A stretch of DNA of 64,000 nt from Azadirachta indica (taxonomy: Eukaryota > Streptophyta > Magnoliopsida > Sapindales > Meliaceae). The translations under genes were made by a program, and so were the position numbers. This document shows, in pieces, positions 34,226-45,565 of the stretch. The notes below the pieces were generated by a model, which saw only the letters and a program-made list of their open reading frames with translations, did no database searches and was not told the DNA's origin. How positions within the stretch are numbered: the stretch's first letter is position 1; each line of letters starts with the position of its first letter. The DNA lies in assembly GCA_022749755.1 (NCBI GenBank), contig CM040447.1:3804545-3868544 (forward strand). Reading direction: 5' to 3'.

Positions 34226-36834
34226 TGGATAGGCCGATTGCAATAGTTATGCTTCTTAGGGTTTATGGGAACAGAATTCTAACGATGGTGATGTTTATGT
34301 TAACAGAGATATCAAGCCATTTTGTGTTGATGTAGACATAGCCTGTGACCAATTTATCCAAATTTGTACACTTCATAGGGGATTATCCAGCGGAGTTCAC
34401 AATTAGAGTGAAAGTGATATTTGTTGGTAGAACACAAATGTTGCCTTAGAAAACTATAATTATTGATATAGAGAACAGATTTTGTGCATTTGTTAATATT
34501 AATAATCCGTAGTATATTTCAAGCATGAAGGGCCATTGTCATCTTTATTTTAGCATGAAGCATATTGAAAGGGCAAAACATTCAAAGACATATGTTCCCA
34601 AGCATCCTAGCACATGTGGTGTTATGGTACCACCGTTTAGATCCTCAAGCGAAAACAACTAGTTAAGTGAATTGTTGCATGCAATAATGAGACAATTCCA
34701 ATGTACCAGTCAAGTGAATTACATGGTTCATCCAAGGTCTCATCTATCTTGCTCAGCACCGCAATAAAATAAAGACTTATGACTCAGTAAGCATTATATT
34801 CCTCTACCTAAGGACGACGCAATCACTATTGATGGAGACAATTCTCTTATCCGCTACCATGAAAAACAACCATATTAGTATCATAGCAATCATGGGAACT
34901 TTGTTGGTACTAACTTTCATCCTCAGCACAAAAGCATAAATGTTGCCGAAGATAAAGAAAAAGATGCATTGGAAGAGGTTCGTGCAAATCCTGCATGTAG
35001 AAATAGCTCAATGGCATGTCCATCATCATCAAATCAATACATTCAGTTATTGCCTCCCCTTCCACCATTTATAACTATAGAAAGTGATGCATTCTCAATT
35101 ACTAGGTTGGGAGATGTGTCTATTAGGCAAATCTTTAGTACGAAAGAGAATCTATATGATAGACTAAATATGATGGCATTGAAGAACCACTTCAGTTCAA
35201 GATTTTCAAGTCTACTATGACCCATTTTGAGGTGAAGTATATTCTTAAAGAGTGTAAATGGTAGATTTAGGCAACAAAAAATAACAATGATACTTTTTTC
35301 AGAGTTACCTCTATGGAAGCTACACATACTTGTTAAAATAAGCAGCTAAAAAATGGGCACCGCCAAAGACAAGCAGTTGGTTAATTAGACAACTCATAAA
35401 AGACAAGTTCAACCAACAAGATGTACATTCCGAGGAACACTCGAGATAATATTCAGAATGATTATGGAGTTCGTTTAACTTACATGAAAACCTAGTGCAA
35501 TAAGAAAGAGGCTCTGAAGATTGTTTATAGAAACCATCGAAATCATTCAAGCAACTTCCCTTGTATTGTCTTGTGTTAAAGAAGAAAAATTTAGGGACTG
35601 CTATTGCCATAGAAAAAAATAGTTATGACCATTTCTTATAGTTCTTTGTGGCACTATGCCTATGCATTTGGGGGTTTCATAACACCATTCAACTAGTTAT
35701 CATCATTAACGACACCTTACTCAAGGGAAAATTTAAAGGAACACTGTTCATGGCATTGCATAAGATGGAAACAACCAAATATACCTTGTTGCCTACGGTA
35801 TCACTGATTCCAAAAATGATGCATCATAGGAATCGCTTATAAAGAAGCTTTAGGATGCCATTAGATCAATTAAGAATTTGGTTTTCATCTCAAATTATCA
35901 CAATAGCATACTAAAGGCTATCAACACAATATTCCCTAATACAACTTACAGTTTTTGTATTTACCACATATCTGCAAATTTGAAGGCAAAGTACAAGATA
36001 TGACAACAAAAGATCGACACCTTCATGGCCGTGTATTTCAAGACAGTGGATGCATATCAACAAAGTGAGTTTAGCGAGTACATGGACAATTTAAAGGTGA
36101 TGCATCTTGAGGCAACTAAGTACTTTAAGGAGGATGTTGGGTTGCACCAACAAGTGAGGTCACTTTTGTCGTCCCATTGTATAACATGCAGTTCACAAAA
36201 GTTGTAGAAAGTATGAACTTCTTACTCAGACACATTTTCAATCTACCTATTATTCCTTTAGCCTACCACATTAGATCATTGATGCTAGGTGATCTTATGA
36301 ATGTAAAGAGTTGCTTGCGACTAGGGATAGGTATCTTACTGAGGCAACACAGAGGAAGGTTAATAAGCAAACGAAGTGATCATGTACCCTAACACTGCAC
36401 CTAGTGTCATAGTTTGAGTTCGAGGTGAAGAAGCGAGGGAATGTGAATGTTGTTGGCATATAAGAGAAAAAATACAGTTATAAATATTTAGACATCCAAC
36501 AGTTGCCTTACACCCATGCTCTAGCTACTTGCAAACACGTATGTTTATCACACAATTCCTAGTGCTCACACTACTACACTGCCAATGTGCATATTACAGC
36601 ATACACGAAGCGAATCCAACCCATGAGTAATAATGCTGATTAGGTGGTTCCACCGGAGGTGTAGGAAGTTAACGTCAAGCCTCCTAAACAATGGCCATTG
36701 ACCGGTCGTCCAAGGAAACAACAAATACTTTCCAAAGGGTAAAAAGTTGTCTAAAAAAAGGTGTAGTCATTGTCTGCAAGTTGGCTACAATTGGGCTACA
36801 TGTGAAAATCTGATCCCTTGGACCCGAGTTACTT
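34226..36834 (+). pseudogene. MULE 2 transposase remnant
   Basis: Forward-strand pieces in shifting frames: N-terminus GGYW-like to GDVYVNRDIKPFC (34240-34330); acidic middle ending before PPLPPFITIESDAFSITRLGD (about 35055-35110); start of the MuDR domain with MALKNHFSSRFS; catalytic region KGTLFMA...KDGNNQIYLVAYGITDSKNDAS (about 35735-35830); DAIRSIKNLVFISNYHNSIL (where relatives have SDRH, here SNYH) and FCIYHISANLKAKY (35955-36000); FYKTVDAY-like YFKTVDAYQQSEFSEYMDNL (36035-36095); zinc knuckle CSHCLQVGYNWATCE at 36758-36805. Many stops and frameshifts; the second catalytic Asp is Asn by comparison with relatives. Confidence 0.8.
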
Positions 36835-36929
36835 GATTTACATTTTAGTTTCAATTATGTCCTTTTTTTACTATATTTAAACTAAACTAAACAAATATAC
36901 TTGATACGAACATGTAAGTTTTTTTCTTT

Positions 36930-37070
36930 TTAAGTGACAATTTGATATTGTTATTAATTGATGGATTCTAGTATTTGATGATGTTACAATTTGATGGATT
37001 TTACTATTCTTTGTTTCAATTATATTTGATGTTGGTATAATTTGATGGATTTTAATACTCAAAGCATGAA
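36930..37070. repeat. Short tandem repeat after the transposase remnant
   Basis: The word ATTTGATGGATTTTA/CTA recurs three times at roughly 45-75 bp spacing. It encodes nothing recognisable and lies in the convergent intergenic gap of MULE 2. Confidence 0.55.
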
Positions 37071-37259
37071 TAAGTAGTAGTTTCATGCAATTCATGTTGA
37101 TTGTTAAAGGCAAGAAGGTTGTTATTAAAATATAGTAATGTTGAAATGATAAATTGATTTATATTGTTCAAATAAATTGATCAATGTGTTCAAATAAATC
37201 AATTAAACCAACCTCATATACTTATCATTATTTAACTTAAGAAAAAAATTAAATTTTAT

Positions 37260-37735
37260 GATATTTAATTTTTCCTTACGATCGAAAAGTATGTAATAAA
37301 TTCATTTATACACAGATTTATTATAAATGTTTGCATCTGTTCACGTTCTCGAGGGGTGTAATTTGAAATTTATAATTTTTACTTATGATTGAAAAGTATG
37401 TAATCAAATCACATGTAAATTAATTAAATAAATAATTGTTTAATCAATTCAAAATTTTTTTAAAATTTGAAAAATTCAATTTTTTCTTATGATCAAATTG
37501 TATTAATCAATTCATATGTAAATTAATTAAATAAATAAATGTTTAATCAATGTAGGTTTTTTTTAATTTGAAATTTTCAATATTTTCTTACAATCGAATT
37601 GTATATAATCAATTCGTATGTAAATTAATTAAATAATAATTCAGGTTTTTTTATTTTGAAAAATACAAATTTTCCTTACAATCGAAATGTATGTAATTCA
37701 CATGTAAATTAATTAAATAAATGTGAAAATCAAAA
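37260..37735. repeat. About 105-bp tandem array inside MULE 2
   Basis: Five degenerate units begin near 37267, 37376, 37478, 37582 and 37670. Each has CTTA(C/T)(G/A)AT(C/T)GAA or a close variant, then GTAT..AAT, and all but the first then have TGTAAATTAATTAAATAA. It sits between the 3' ends of the two convergent remnants. No open frame. Confidence 0.8.
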
Positions 37736-38029
37736 TTTCATAAAGTCATTCAATCTTAATGCTACATGAAGAATAGAAGTTAGATGACGGAATAAGAAAA
37801 CCTAGGATGTATTCATGTTTTTTATTATTTGATACTAAGACATGTTTCTAGTAATTAATTCGAGATGTATTTAACTATTGTAGAATTAATTACATTTCCA
37901 GTTGGTTTGTTAACTTATACGAAAAACCATTTATATGTAAACAACAATATGTACAACAATCAGGGTTTATGAAAACTTGTCTGACCATAAGTCCACTGAG
38001 ACTATTAAACGCATAGACGGGCCATCATC

Positions 38030-41000
38030 TAGTCCAAAATCAAAAAGAATCCCCAACCCTGAATACTAAATGTACATACACGTGAAAATGCCATAGTCTC
38101 CCGAGCTAGGATGCTGGTGGTGGGATGTAGTCGAGTGTACTGAAATAATGATGATAGATCACGAACATCAGTCCTGTATCTGTAGAAGCCAACATCCTCA
38201 AGCAAGTGCAAAAGTAATCTGCATAGGTGTTGCATCGCATCATGTAGCTATTGTTCACCATGAGACTCTAGCGACGAGTTGTATACAGTAATCTCTCTCC
38301 ATCATAAATGGACATTGCACAAAATCCAATGGTTATTGCATATATAAACGGGAATGTACACAGTGTCCACCAAGATCCAATCTTACTACAAATGACTATG
38401 CGTTCAACCACAAATGCCTCAATGCCCGAATTAGGTGGAAAAACACCCTCAGCCAACTACTTCTTTATATACCCTTTCCATGCTCCTTTGAAAACTAGCT
38501 ATACAGCAAAGATTTCAAACTATAGCATTGACAAAAGGTAATACAAATAGGGATGACAATTGGGATTTACGTATAAATGAGGAGAAGCAACAGTCTAATC
38601 TTGATGAATCATGTACTTGCAGACAAGATGACAATACGATGGCATCTTTATGTACTCATTGATATACTATATCATCGACGTGCACAAACAAATCAAGCAA
38701 CAAAATTAAAAATGAAATATTATTAAAGTGCAAGCAATAATAATCACTTACCTCATCTTCTAGCCATCTGTCGAGATCCAACATGCACCTAAACCACCCT
38801 GATGTCAGTGTAATAGTCTAAGTCTCAATAAATGGCCCCGGAGTATATAACCACCATAATAACCGCACTTATTGCTTGTCTAGAATCGGAGCTCGTGCCC
38901 TAATATGGTCTTCAGCACCATACTAGGGCCTAAGTCTCACAGTGAAACTAATCTGCTGGCCGAATTAGTTAGTATAGAGGGCTCGACACAACTTAGATCT
39001 CTTGACTTTGCTCATCCAAAAAGGGTCAATTGACAATGCGCATGCTCGCATCCCCATCTTCTTCTTTAGGCTCTTAAAATACAAGAAACACAAATTTAAT
39101 GTCAAATTCCAAAAAAAGAAAATAGACAGAGTTTGTCCCTATAAAATGGCCATTCCAAAAAATTAAAACTTACATGAAACCAACCCAATCACTTGTATAC
39201 GAAATAAAACACCAATGGGACCTTAAACATCCTTATCACATCTGATATCACCTTTTATATATAAAAAACAATCCAATTAGGGCCTCAAGAACCCTTATCA
39301 CAAAATAAACTACACAAGACATGAAATAAAATACTTGCGTGTCAAACATATCATCTGGATGAAGTACCTCGCGGACCTGCTTAAGAACATTAAGTCTGCA
39401 GTCCCATTATAACTGTACTCCTTCCTCCTGGGCCATCTCTAGCAAGAGAATTATGGAAATCAACATCAGGATTATGGTCATGATGGTGTATCATGTGTGA
39501 CGCCAACCTCAAAAAAGAGCTCTTCGCCATACTCCATAACTTGCTTGGCCTAAGAAGGGCGTGCATGCTATAATATAAGAGCAATACAAGTTAATAACAT
39601 ATTCAAATAAATTAAAGTATACACCCAAACAATTACACACATTTTCAAGGCTTTAGATAATATCATGTCTGAGTTGATATGCCATACCTTTTTTGGTTTA
39701 ACTAGGAGCTTCTGTAGTAGAAATAAATGAGGTAATGACATCTAGTGCAATGGTGGGAGGAATTTCTGGGGCATCCTCTACTGTCGGGGGATGTATATTT
39801 GCCCCATCATCTGCGCCATCATAGGCGGTGGAGGCGTCCATGAACGCATCCTCATTGATGAACTCCAACAAAATTTATAGGTACAGTCACATAAGCTCCT
39901 CAACTGTGGCTCCAATGTTCGCGAAACTACAAATGACTATTTAGGCAAAACAACAATTATTGTTTAAATTGTTATAGTTAAAAAAACACAACTATTATAT
40001 CTTGAGGTAATGAACTTAACTTTTACCAATATAACATACTATATGTGCTTTAAATATGTATGTATCTAGCTCTTTTATTCGTATGTTCTTTGATCTAGAC
40101 TATCACCTTAATATATGAGGTAAGCAGTCATTCATAGAACACACAAACTCAGACCTCGAATTAAAGACAACCTTATAAATTCAAACTTATGGAATAATAT
40201 AACTATTTCAATGCAATCATGATTAATTAAATAGACCAACATTTGAAAAATATCCATATTTGCACAACTTATGAATTAAGACAAATAAACTTGAAATGCT
40301 ATGGGAAATCCCTTAACATTGTACATTTTGACATGTTTCCTCCTCTTCTCCAATACCTCAGCCTATTTCTCTTAATAGTGTTCAACTTGCCCACCTATCA
40401 CCTTCTTCAAGCAGTAATACATCAACAACCAAGCAAGAGAACCCCATGGATAACGGTTAAACTCATCTAAATTGTCTATAATACGCAGGATCCTTGTATC
40501 TAAAGTGTATCTACCACCCCGCCCTAATACAATGTGCTTAAGTAGGTAAACAATATCAGCTTGATAACATCCATGTCATCTATAGGGCGTAGCTCAATCT
40601 CCTCATAAAACTTCTCTAGTCTTTAATGAAATGGAAGATTTTCCCTAGAAATATGTATCCCACAATTGGTCACTCTGCAAGACCACATTTGAAAATGTCT
40701 TAAATCTCATACTCGTGATCAATGCAAACTCAACTCGATAAAATCTTATGGTTGTGCCTCCAACAGTGAACCATATCTCCTACTCAGCATCATCCGTCTT
40801 AACCTCATGCAAAAGTATATGGTGCACCAAATTGCTCGAAAAACTCAACTTTGGCTCCAAGTCTAAAAAATGGCCCAAGCATATTTGTTGGAATAACCCT
40901 TGCTGCCTCACTACAAGCTTTGTATGTATCACCGCCATATCATATAAGTGTGGTAGCAATGTCATCACTGCGTTAAAATGACCCTTATTCTTTGTCTTTA

Positions 41001-41901
41001 GTGTATTAGTGACGGTAACCATCTCTCCCCAGACATGAAAAAAATTTTAAATTCATTATTTTACTTTTAATGAAATTTACAGAAAATATAATATACAGCT
41101 ATCATAACTAGCAAAGCTAGTAACCTCACATTTTTGTTGAAAACTACATCCTTTTTGCTCAAAACAAGAATTTTTGAAATTGTGTGGTTTCAAGCAAAAA
41201 AGTTTTGCTCCTTGCTCGCCTGTCAATAGTTGCAAGCAAAGTGATATGCTCGAAACTATTAGGGTTAGCTCGAAAGTATAAAACCTTCTTGCTTGAATCT
41301 GTATTGCTCAACATCACAATTTCGAGCAAAAAGGTTTTACACCTTCGAGCTGACCCTGATAGTTTCAAGCATATCACTTTACTCAAAACTGCATACAATC
41401 AAATAAGGAGTCCCAAACTTTCTTACTCGAAACTTAAATGCTCGAAATTGAAATGTTTGAAACTTAGGTTCAAGGAAGATGTTTTTCATACCATTAAGTA
41501 AGATGAACCCAATAGTTTCGAATATAGCATTTTGCTCAAAATTGAGTACAGTCAAGTAAGATAAAAAACCCTTTGACTCGAAACTATAATGCTTGAAACT
41601 ACAATTTCGAGGAATAAGGTTTCACTCCTTACTCGACTATACTCAGTTTTGAGCAAAGTGTTATGCTCCAAACTGTAGAGTTCATCTTTTCACCAGATTT
41701 TGCTGAAATTTTCAACACAAATCAATTTCCTAAGCACAATAAACATTCCACGATAGATACTAATGTTTTTCTAATCTCTAATGCATTATAAAAACAAAAA
41801 TCATATATGTATGCACTTAAATCAAGTAAAAAATTGAATGAAACCCTAACCTTATTGACGTTGATTCTGTACGCTTCATCGCTGTCATGTTCTCCGACCA
41901 C
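38030..41901 (-). pseudogene. DUF1985/Ulp1-like cysteine protease remnant in MULE 2
   Basis: Reverse strand: a first-exon-like frame (41901 down to 41722, MIVVGEHDSDEAYRINVNK); DUF1985 region (41022-40560: LEPKLSFSSNLVHHILLHEV, EIWFTVGGTTIRFYRVEFAL, DDMDVIKLI); a middle linker (39850-39370); and the C48 (Ulp1, SUMO-protease-like) core (38540-38030: VFKGAWKGYIKK, GSWWTLCTFPF, MSIYDGERLL, LCRLLLHLLEDVGFY). In the second frame near 38100 it reads SSGDYGIFTCMYI, where active enzymes have DCG: the catalytic Cys is Tyr (TAT, 38093-38095). The His position in the ..HW.L motif is Trp. Frameshifts and stops occur throughout. Not an active protease. Confidence 0.75.
41184..41690. repeat. Right subterminal hairpin modules of MULE 2
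   Basis: The strongest hairpin pairs 41235-41287 with 41331-41383 (AGCAAAGTGATATGCT... against its reverse complement) around a 43-base loop, and pairing extends about 10 bp outward. Further modules of the type TTTCGAG(C/G)AA..AAGGTTT run to 41690. They lie between the first-exon-like frame and the DUF1985 region. Confidence 0.8.
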
Positions 41902-41999
41902 TATCAACGAAAAATGCTCTAAGCTTGCTCAAAACACACTTCCTCCACTCAACAATTTGTTTCATTTGGGTATTGAGCATAAGAAAAATTTGGGGCAAA

Positions 42000-42132
42000 A
42001 TGAAAGGAAGGGTATTTGGGCATAAGGGCATTTTCATCATAATTTGTAAAATTTAGGCAAAATTGAATGAAATTTAGTAAGGGGGCATTTTTTAATTTTG
42101 GGCTTAAATTAGGGCTTTTTCGGTTATTTACC
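42000..42132 (-). repeat. Right TIR of MULE 2
   Basis: Reverse complement matches 33471-33600. Confidence 0.85.
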
Positions 42133-42141
42133 ATAAGAAAC
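42133..42141. repeat. 9-bp target-site duplication of MULE 2, right
   Basis: ATAAGAAAC, 8/9 with 33462-33470. Confidence 0.7.
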
Positions 42142-42393
42142 AGTATAAGATGAAAAAGAAAGAAATAAAATAATTGATATTAATGGAAATTGAATTTTAT
42201 TATTTTTATTTAATTGTTTTTAAATATTTATTTTTTGTTTTAATTGTATTAACATCAAAAGACAAGTTTACCCTTAAAAGAATCATATTTCTATGGACTC
42301 ATGTAACAATAGGATGTAAAGAGATATTTTTTAAACCTTAAGTAAGTGATGGGTAATTAGCTCAAACTTGAGGGTGGGTTTAGGGTATTTTTC

Positions 42394-44700
42394 TTTTCAC
42401 AATTTACTTTCTTTTTAAGTATGAATTGTCCTACAATTGATTATTAAATTTTTTCTTTTTTAAGCATAACTAACTTTGATTAATTTAAAAAATAGGACAT
42501 TATCAAACTAAATGGATAAAATATTTAAATCTTTTTAAAAGGTTTATATTTTAATGTCAATAATACTACGAATAGTCTCATATATTCTATTTTCTTTTAT
42601 TATGTGAAAATTTTTTTATTCTCCAAATAAAATACAGAATATGTGGTAATAAAAATATCACATCCTATAAAGTTAGCGAAAAAATGGTTAGATTAAATTA
42701 TAATGCTTAAGATTTTTTATCCAGGTGGATTCCTTTTTGGACTAAAAATTTGAGAATAAACCCAGGAGCATTGTGCGCCTGAGTTGCAGCTTTTACAAAA
42801 ATAATACTACTAAATTAGTTTATATAGATAAGTTTATATTTTATCCACTCTTATTTTGTAATTTGATCCAAAATGATACGAAATTAACCCTATTAAATAA
42901 TTTTATGAACAAATTTATACAGTTACATTACATTAATGAGTTTCATCTAATTAAACTCTCTTGTATGGTTCTTCCATGTAATAGATTTCATTTCATATAT
43001 ATATATATATATAATCATTTAATTCTTTTTAAAAAAATTTAAGATATATGATTTATAATTTGACACTCCATAAAGTAACATCCACTAAAAAGTTGACAAT
43101 ATAATACATATATACACACACACACCCACCATACAAATGTAAGTACTCATTAGTGCTTGTTATTATCATCAAAAGTGCTTTTCTCTAAACCCAAGCTACT
43201 TGGTAAAAAGCAGAATCAATAGATTCTAATACCAGTCAAAGGAATTGTTTGGGTTGCAGCAATTATATATATATATACATCTAACCTAAAAATTCTGAAA
43301 GTGATATTATTCCTAACCACATTGCATTTTGGATGGTACACATGTAAAGAATATATATAAATAACAAACAGAATAATTTGATCTTCTCAGCACCATCAAA
43401 AGTGCTTTTTGAATTTTTCTTCTTTGTTATAATTCTGACCATTTAATTGATTGACAAGAACCTACGGATATGGAAAGGAAAGTGACTGATGGAAAAGATA
43501 GATAACTTATTTAGGAGGAAAGAACGTATACGTCTGTCTTTATAATTAGGGCTAATAATTTATATTAGCATGCCCATATTATTGTTAATAAAGATATAAT
43601 ATAGTTTAAAGTAATTTGAATATGAATTATTTAATAATTGTGTCTAGAGTTAAAATTCTAATCCCGCTCATTTATTAAACGAATTATTTATTTAATAACC
43701 ACGTTACCTATTTAATATAATTTTTATATATTTTAATTTATATTCTAAATATTGATAGTATTACTTACTAAAATGTTAATAAATTTTATTTTAAATAGTA
43801 CTAAATATTTTTTAAAATATTAAAAATATAAATAAACACTTTTAAAATATAAAAATAATAAAATAAATGTATAAAATTATAAATAAGTTATTATAAAATA
43901 ATTATTAAATAATTATTCTATAAAAGTTTAAGAATACAAAAAGTAATAACCTAACAGATCAAATGACAAAAATAAAAGTTAATAGATATCTGACAATTTA
44001 TTCAAATTAAAAGAGTATCTTTTTTTTAAATATTAGGAAATATTTATCAATTTTTCTAATAGTAATAACGTCACTAAATCAAGGATCCATTTACTAAAAT
44101 GAACTAATTATATCATTATTTATTATTTTACCAAAGACTAATAAGTTAAGGACCTATCTGTTGATATTTCAAAATTTGTTGATATATAATGTTGTGATAA
44201 GAAATAAAAAAGTAGAAATATGAGAAATAATGATACAACAGCATAACCAAATTTTACATTTAAAATAATAAGACGAATTCTTGGTATTAATTTTATTTAA
44301 TCTAATCGTGGTGATAATTGATGAATTAATATCAAATTTTACGTTTTATTTTCAATTTTAACAATTTATTTTATGAAATAAATGAATGGAATTTGTGTCT
44401 ATATCAAGCTAAAAAATTGCTATATAGATAAAAAAACAAAAATAATTCTCTTTTAATTGAAAATATGATAAATTATAACTATTTATAAAATTGATGCAAT
44501 AACATTTTGGATTATGTTAACTGTTATACATTGACCTTAATGATAATAAGTGCATTATCACAAACTTTTGTATATCAAATCATAAATTAAAATTAAGGAT
44601 TGGATGCAACTGAATTAGATGTTGTGGACCAAATTGCAAGAAAGATTCTTTAATAGTCACATCCATGTATGGCCTCAATCTCAAGTTGATCAAACCCATT
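42394..44700. other. Gene-free AT-rich DNA
   Basis: No gene supported. It contains a (TA)n tract near 42999-43013, a (CA)-rich run near 43111-43125, and two copies of CATCAAAAGTGCTTTT (about 43167 and 43395) flanking about 220 bp, perhaps the ends of a short decayed element. The frame 42773-43042 is AT-driven. Confidence 0.55.
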
Positions 44701-44754
44701 CATCAATAAATCAAAGACAAAATGAGATATATATATATATATATATATATATAG

Positions 44755-44992
44755 AGGGACAGGATTAGTAGCTTATTTTTTTTATACAAAATTTGACATC
44801 AATTGTAAACTGTTGGATATAAACACATCCAACAATTGATATTACATCTGACATATACATTAATTATAAATGTATTAATTATATATTAATTACATGATCA
44901 TATGCAATCTTAATCGTTGGATATGTTTATATCTAACGGTTTACAATTGATATAAGATTTTGTGTAAAAAAAATGGGCTGTAGATCCTATTC
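44755..44992. mobile_element. Palindromic MITE, copy 2
   Basis: GGACAGGATTAG...TTTTTTTATACAAAATTTGACATCAATTGTAAAC on the left is mirrored by the reverse complement of GTTTACAATTGATATAAGAT...GATCCTATTCC on the right. Arms are about 105 bp with a short AT-rich loop near 44875. It is flanked by (TA)n on the left (44728-44752) and TATATATATG on the right (44993-45004). Confidence 0.85.
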
Positions 44993-45004
44993 CATATATA
45001 TATG

Positions 45005-45229
45005 AGTAATATCGAGGGTCTTTTTTTTTATACAATTTTATACATCAAATGTAAATCGTTAGATCTACTTACATTCAACAGTTGAAATTGTATCTGATAT
45101 GTGCATTAATTATGAATGCATTAATTATATGATCAGATGCAATTTCAATCGTTGAATGTACTTAAATCCAACAGCTTACATTTGATATGAAAAATTGTGT
45201 AAAAAAAAAAAGTCATTGATCTTGTCCAT
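45005..45229. mobile_element. Palindromic MITE, copy 3
   Basis: Same family as the preceding copy, from which it is separated only by a short (TA) tract, with (TA)n on its right (45228-45252). Arms carry ACATCAAATGTAAATCGTTAG and its mirrored form, with a GCATTAATTA...TTAATTATATGATC centre. Confidence 0.85.
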
Positions 45230-45379
45230 ATATATATATATATATATATATTAGATTTTAGGTAAAAGTAAAGAACTTTATCTACGAAACATTAAACCTT
45301 TATTTTCTATTATTATTCAAATTTAAAATAATCTTAGAGCGTTAACCATGCCTTAAACTATCTAAACTAAAAATAACAT

Positions 45380-45565
45380 ATCAATGATCTTTTAATTTTA
45401 TATAATATCTTATATCATTTGTAAACCATCTTACACGTATATTAATTATTTTATATTAATTTTACATTAATTATACGTATCACATGTCATCTTAACAATA
45501 AAAAATACATAAATCCAATGATTTACAAATAGTATAAGAAATTGTTTAAGATGAAGAAGCTACTT
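45380..45565. mobile_element. Palindromic MITE, copy 4 (diverged)
   Basis: Arms TATATCATTTGTAAACCATC and the reverse complement of CCAATGATTTACAAATAGTA mirror each other around about 45470. It is less similar than copies 2 and 3 and lacks flanking (TA)n. Confidence 0.6.

Larger units (their letters stand above)
33471..42132. mobile_element. Ulp1-carrying MULE (Kaonashi-like, MULE 2)
   Basis: Starts GGGAAATAATCGAAAA and ends, reversed, GGTAAATAACCGAAAA; the TIRs continue for about 130 bp (shared CTAAATTTCATTCAATTTT and AAATTTTACA). A 9-bp flank pair matches 8/9. Within the 8.66 kb are a forward transposase remnant (34226-36834), a tandem repeat array (37260-37735) and a reverse DUF1985/Ulp1-protease remnant (41901-38030), with palindromic modules inside each end. 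MULEs carrying Ulp1-like genes are known as Kaonashi in Arabidopsis and have relatives in other dicots. The layout is seen here; the clade name is inference. Confidence 0.85.
31479..42393. mobile_element. Older TIR element hosting the Ulp1-type MULE
   Basis: 31479-31590 and the reverse complement of about 42285-42393 match over about 110 bp (shared CCCTCAAGTTTGAGCTAATT, TTTAAAAAATATCT and TCCTATTGTTA). Removing the nested MULE (33471-42132 with its 9-bp duplication) leaves about 2.2 kb. Flanks TTTTAAAA and TTTTCACA agree at 6/8, too weak to call a duplication. The left interior (31590-33470) holds unique-looking sequence and an unassigned reverse open frame at 33355-33122. Confidence 0.65.

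Noticed and set aside
37260..37735. Regularly spaced repeats suggesting a CRISPR-like array
   Set aside because: Units are degenerate and contiguous with no unique spacers, in a plant transposon; it is an ordinary tandem array.
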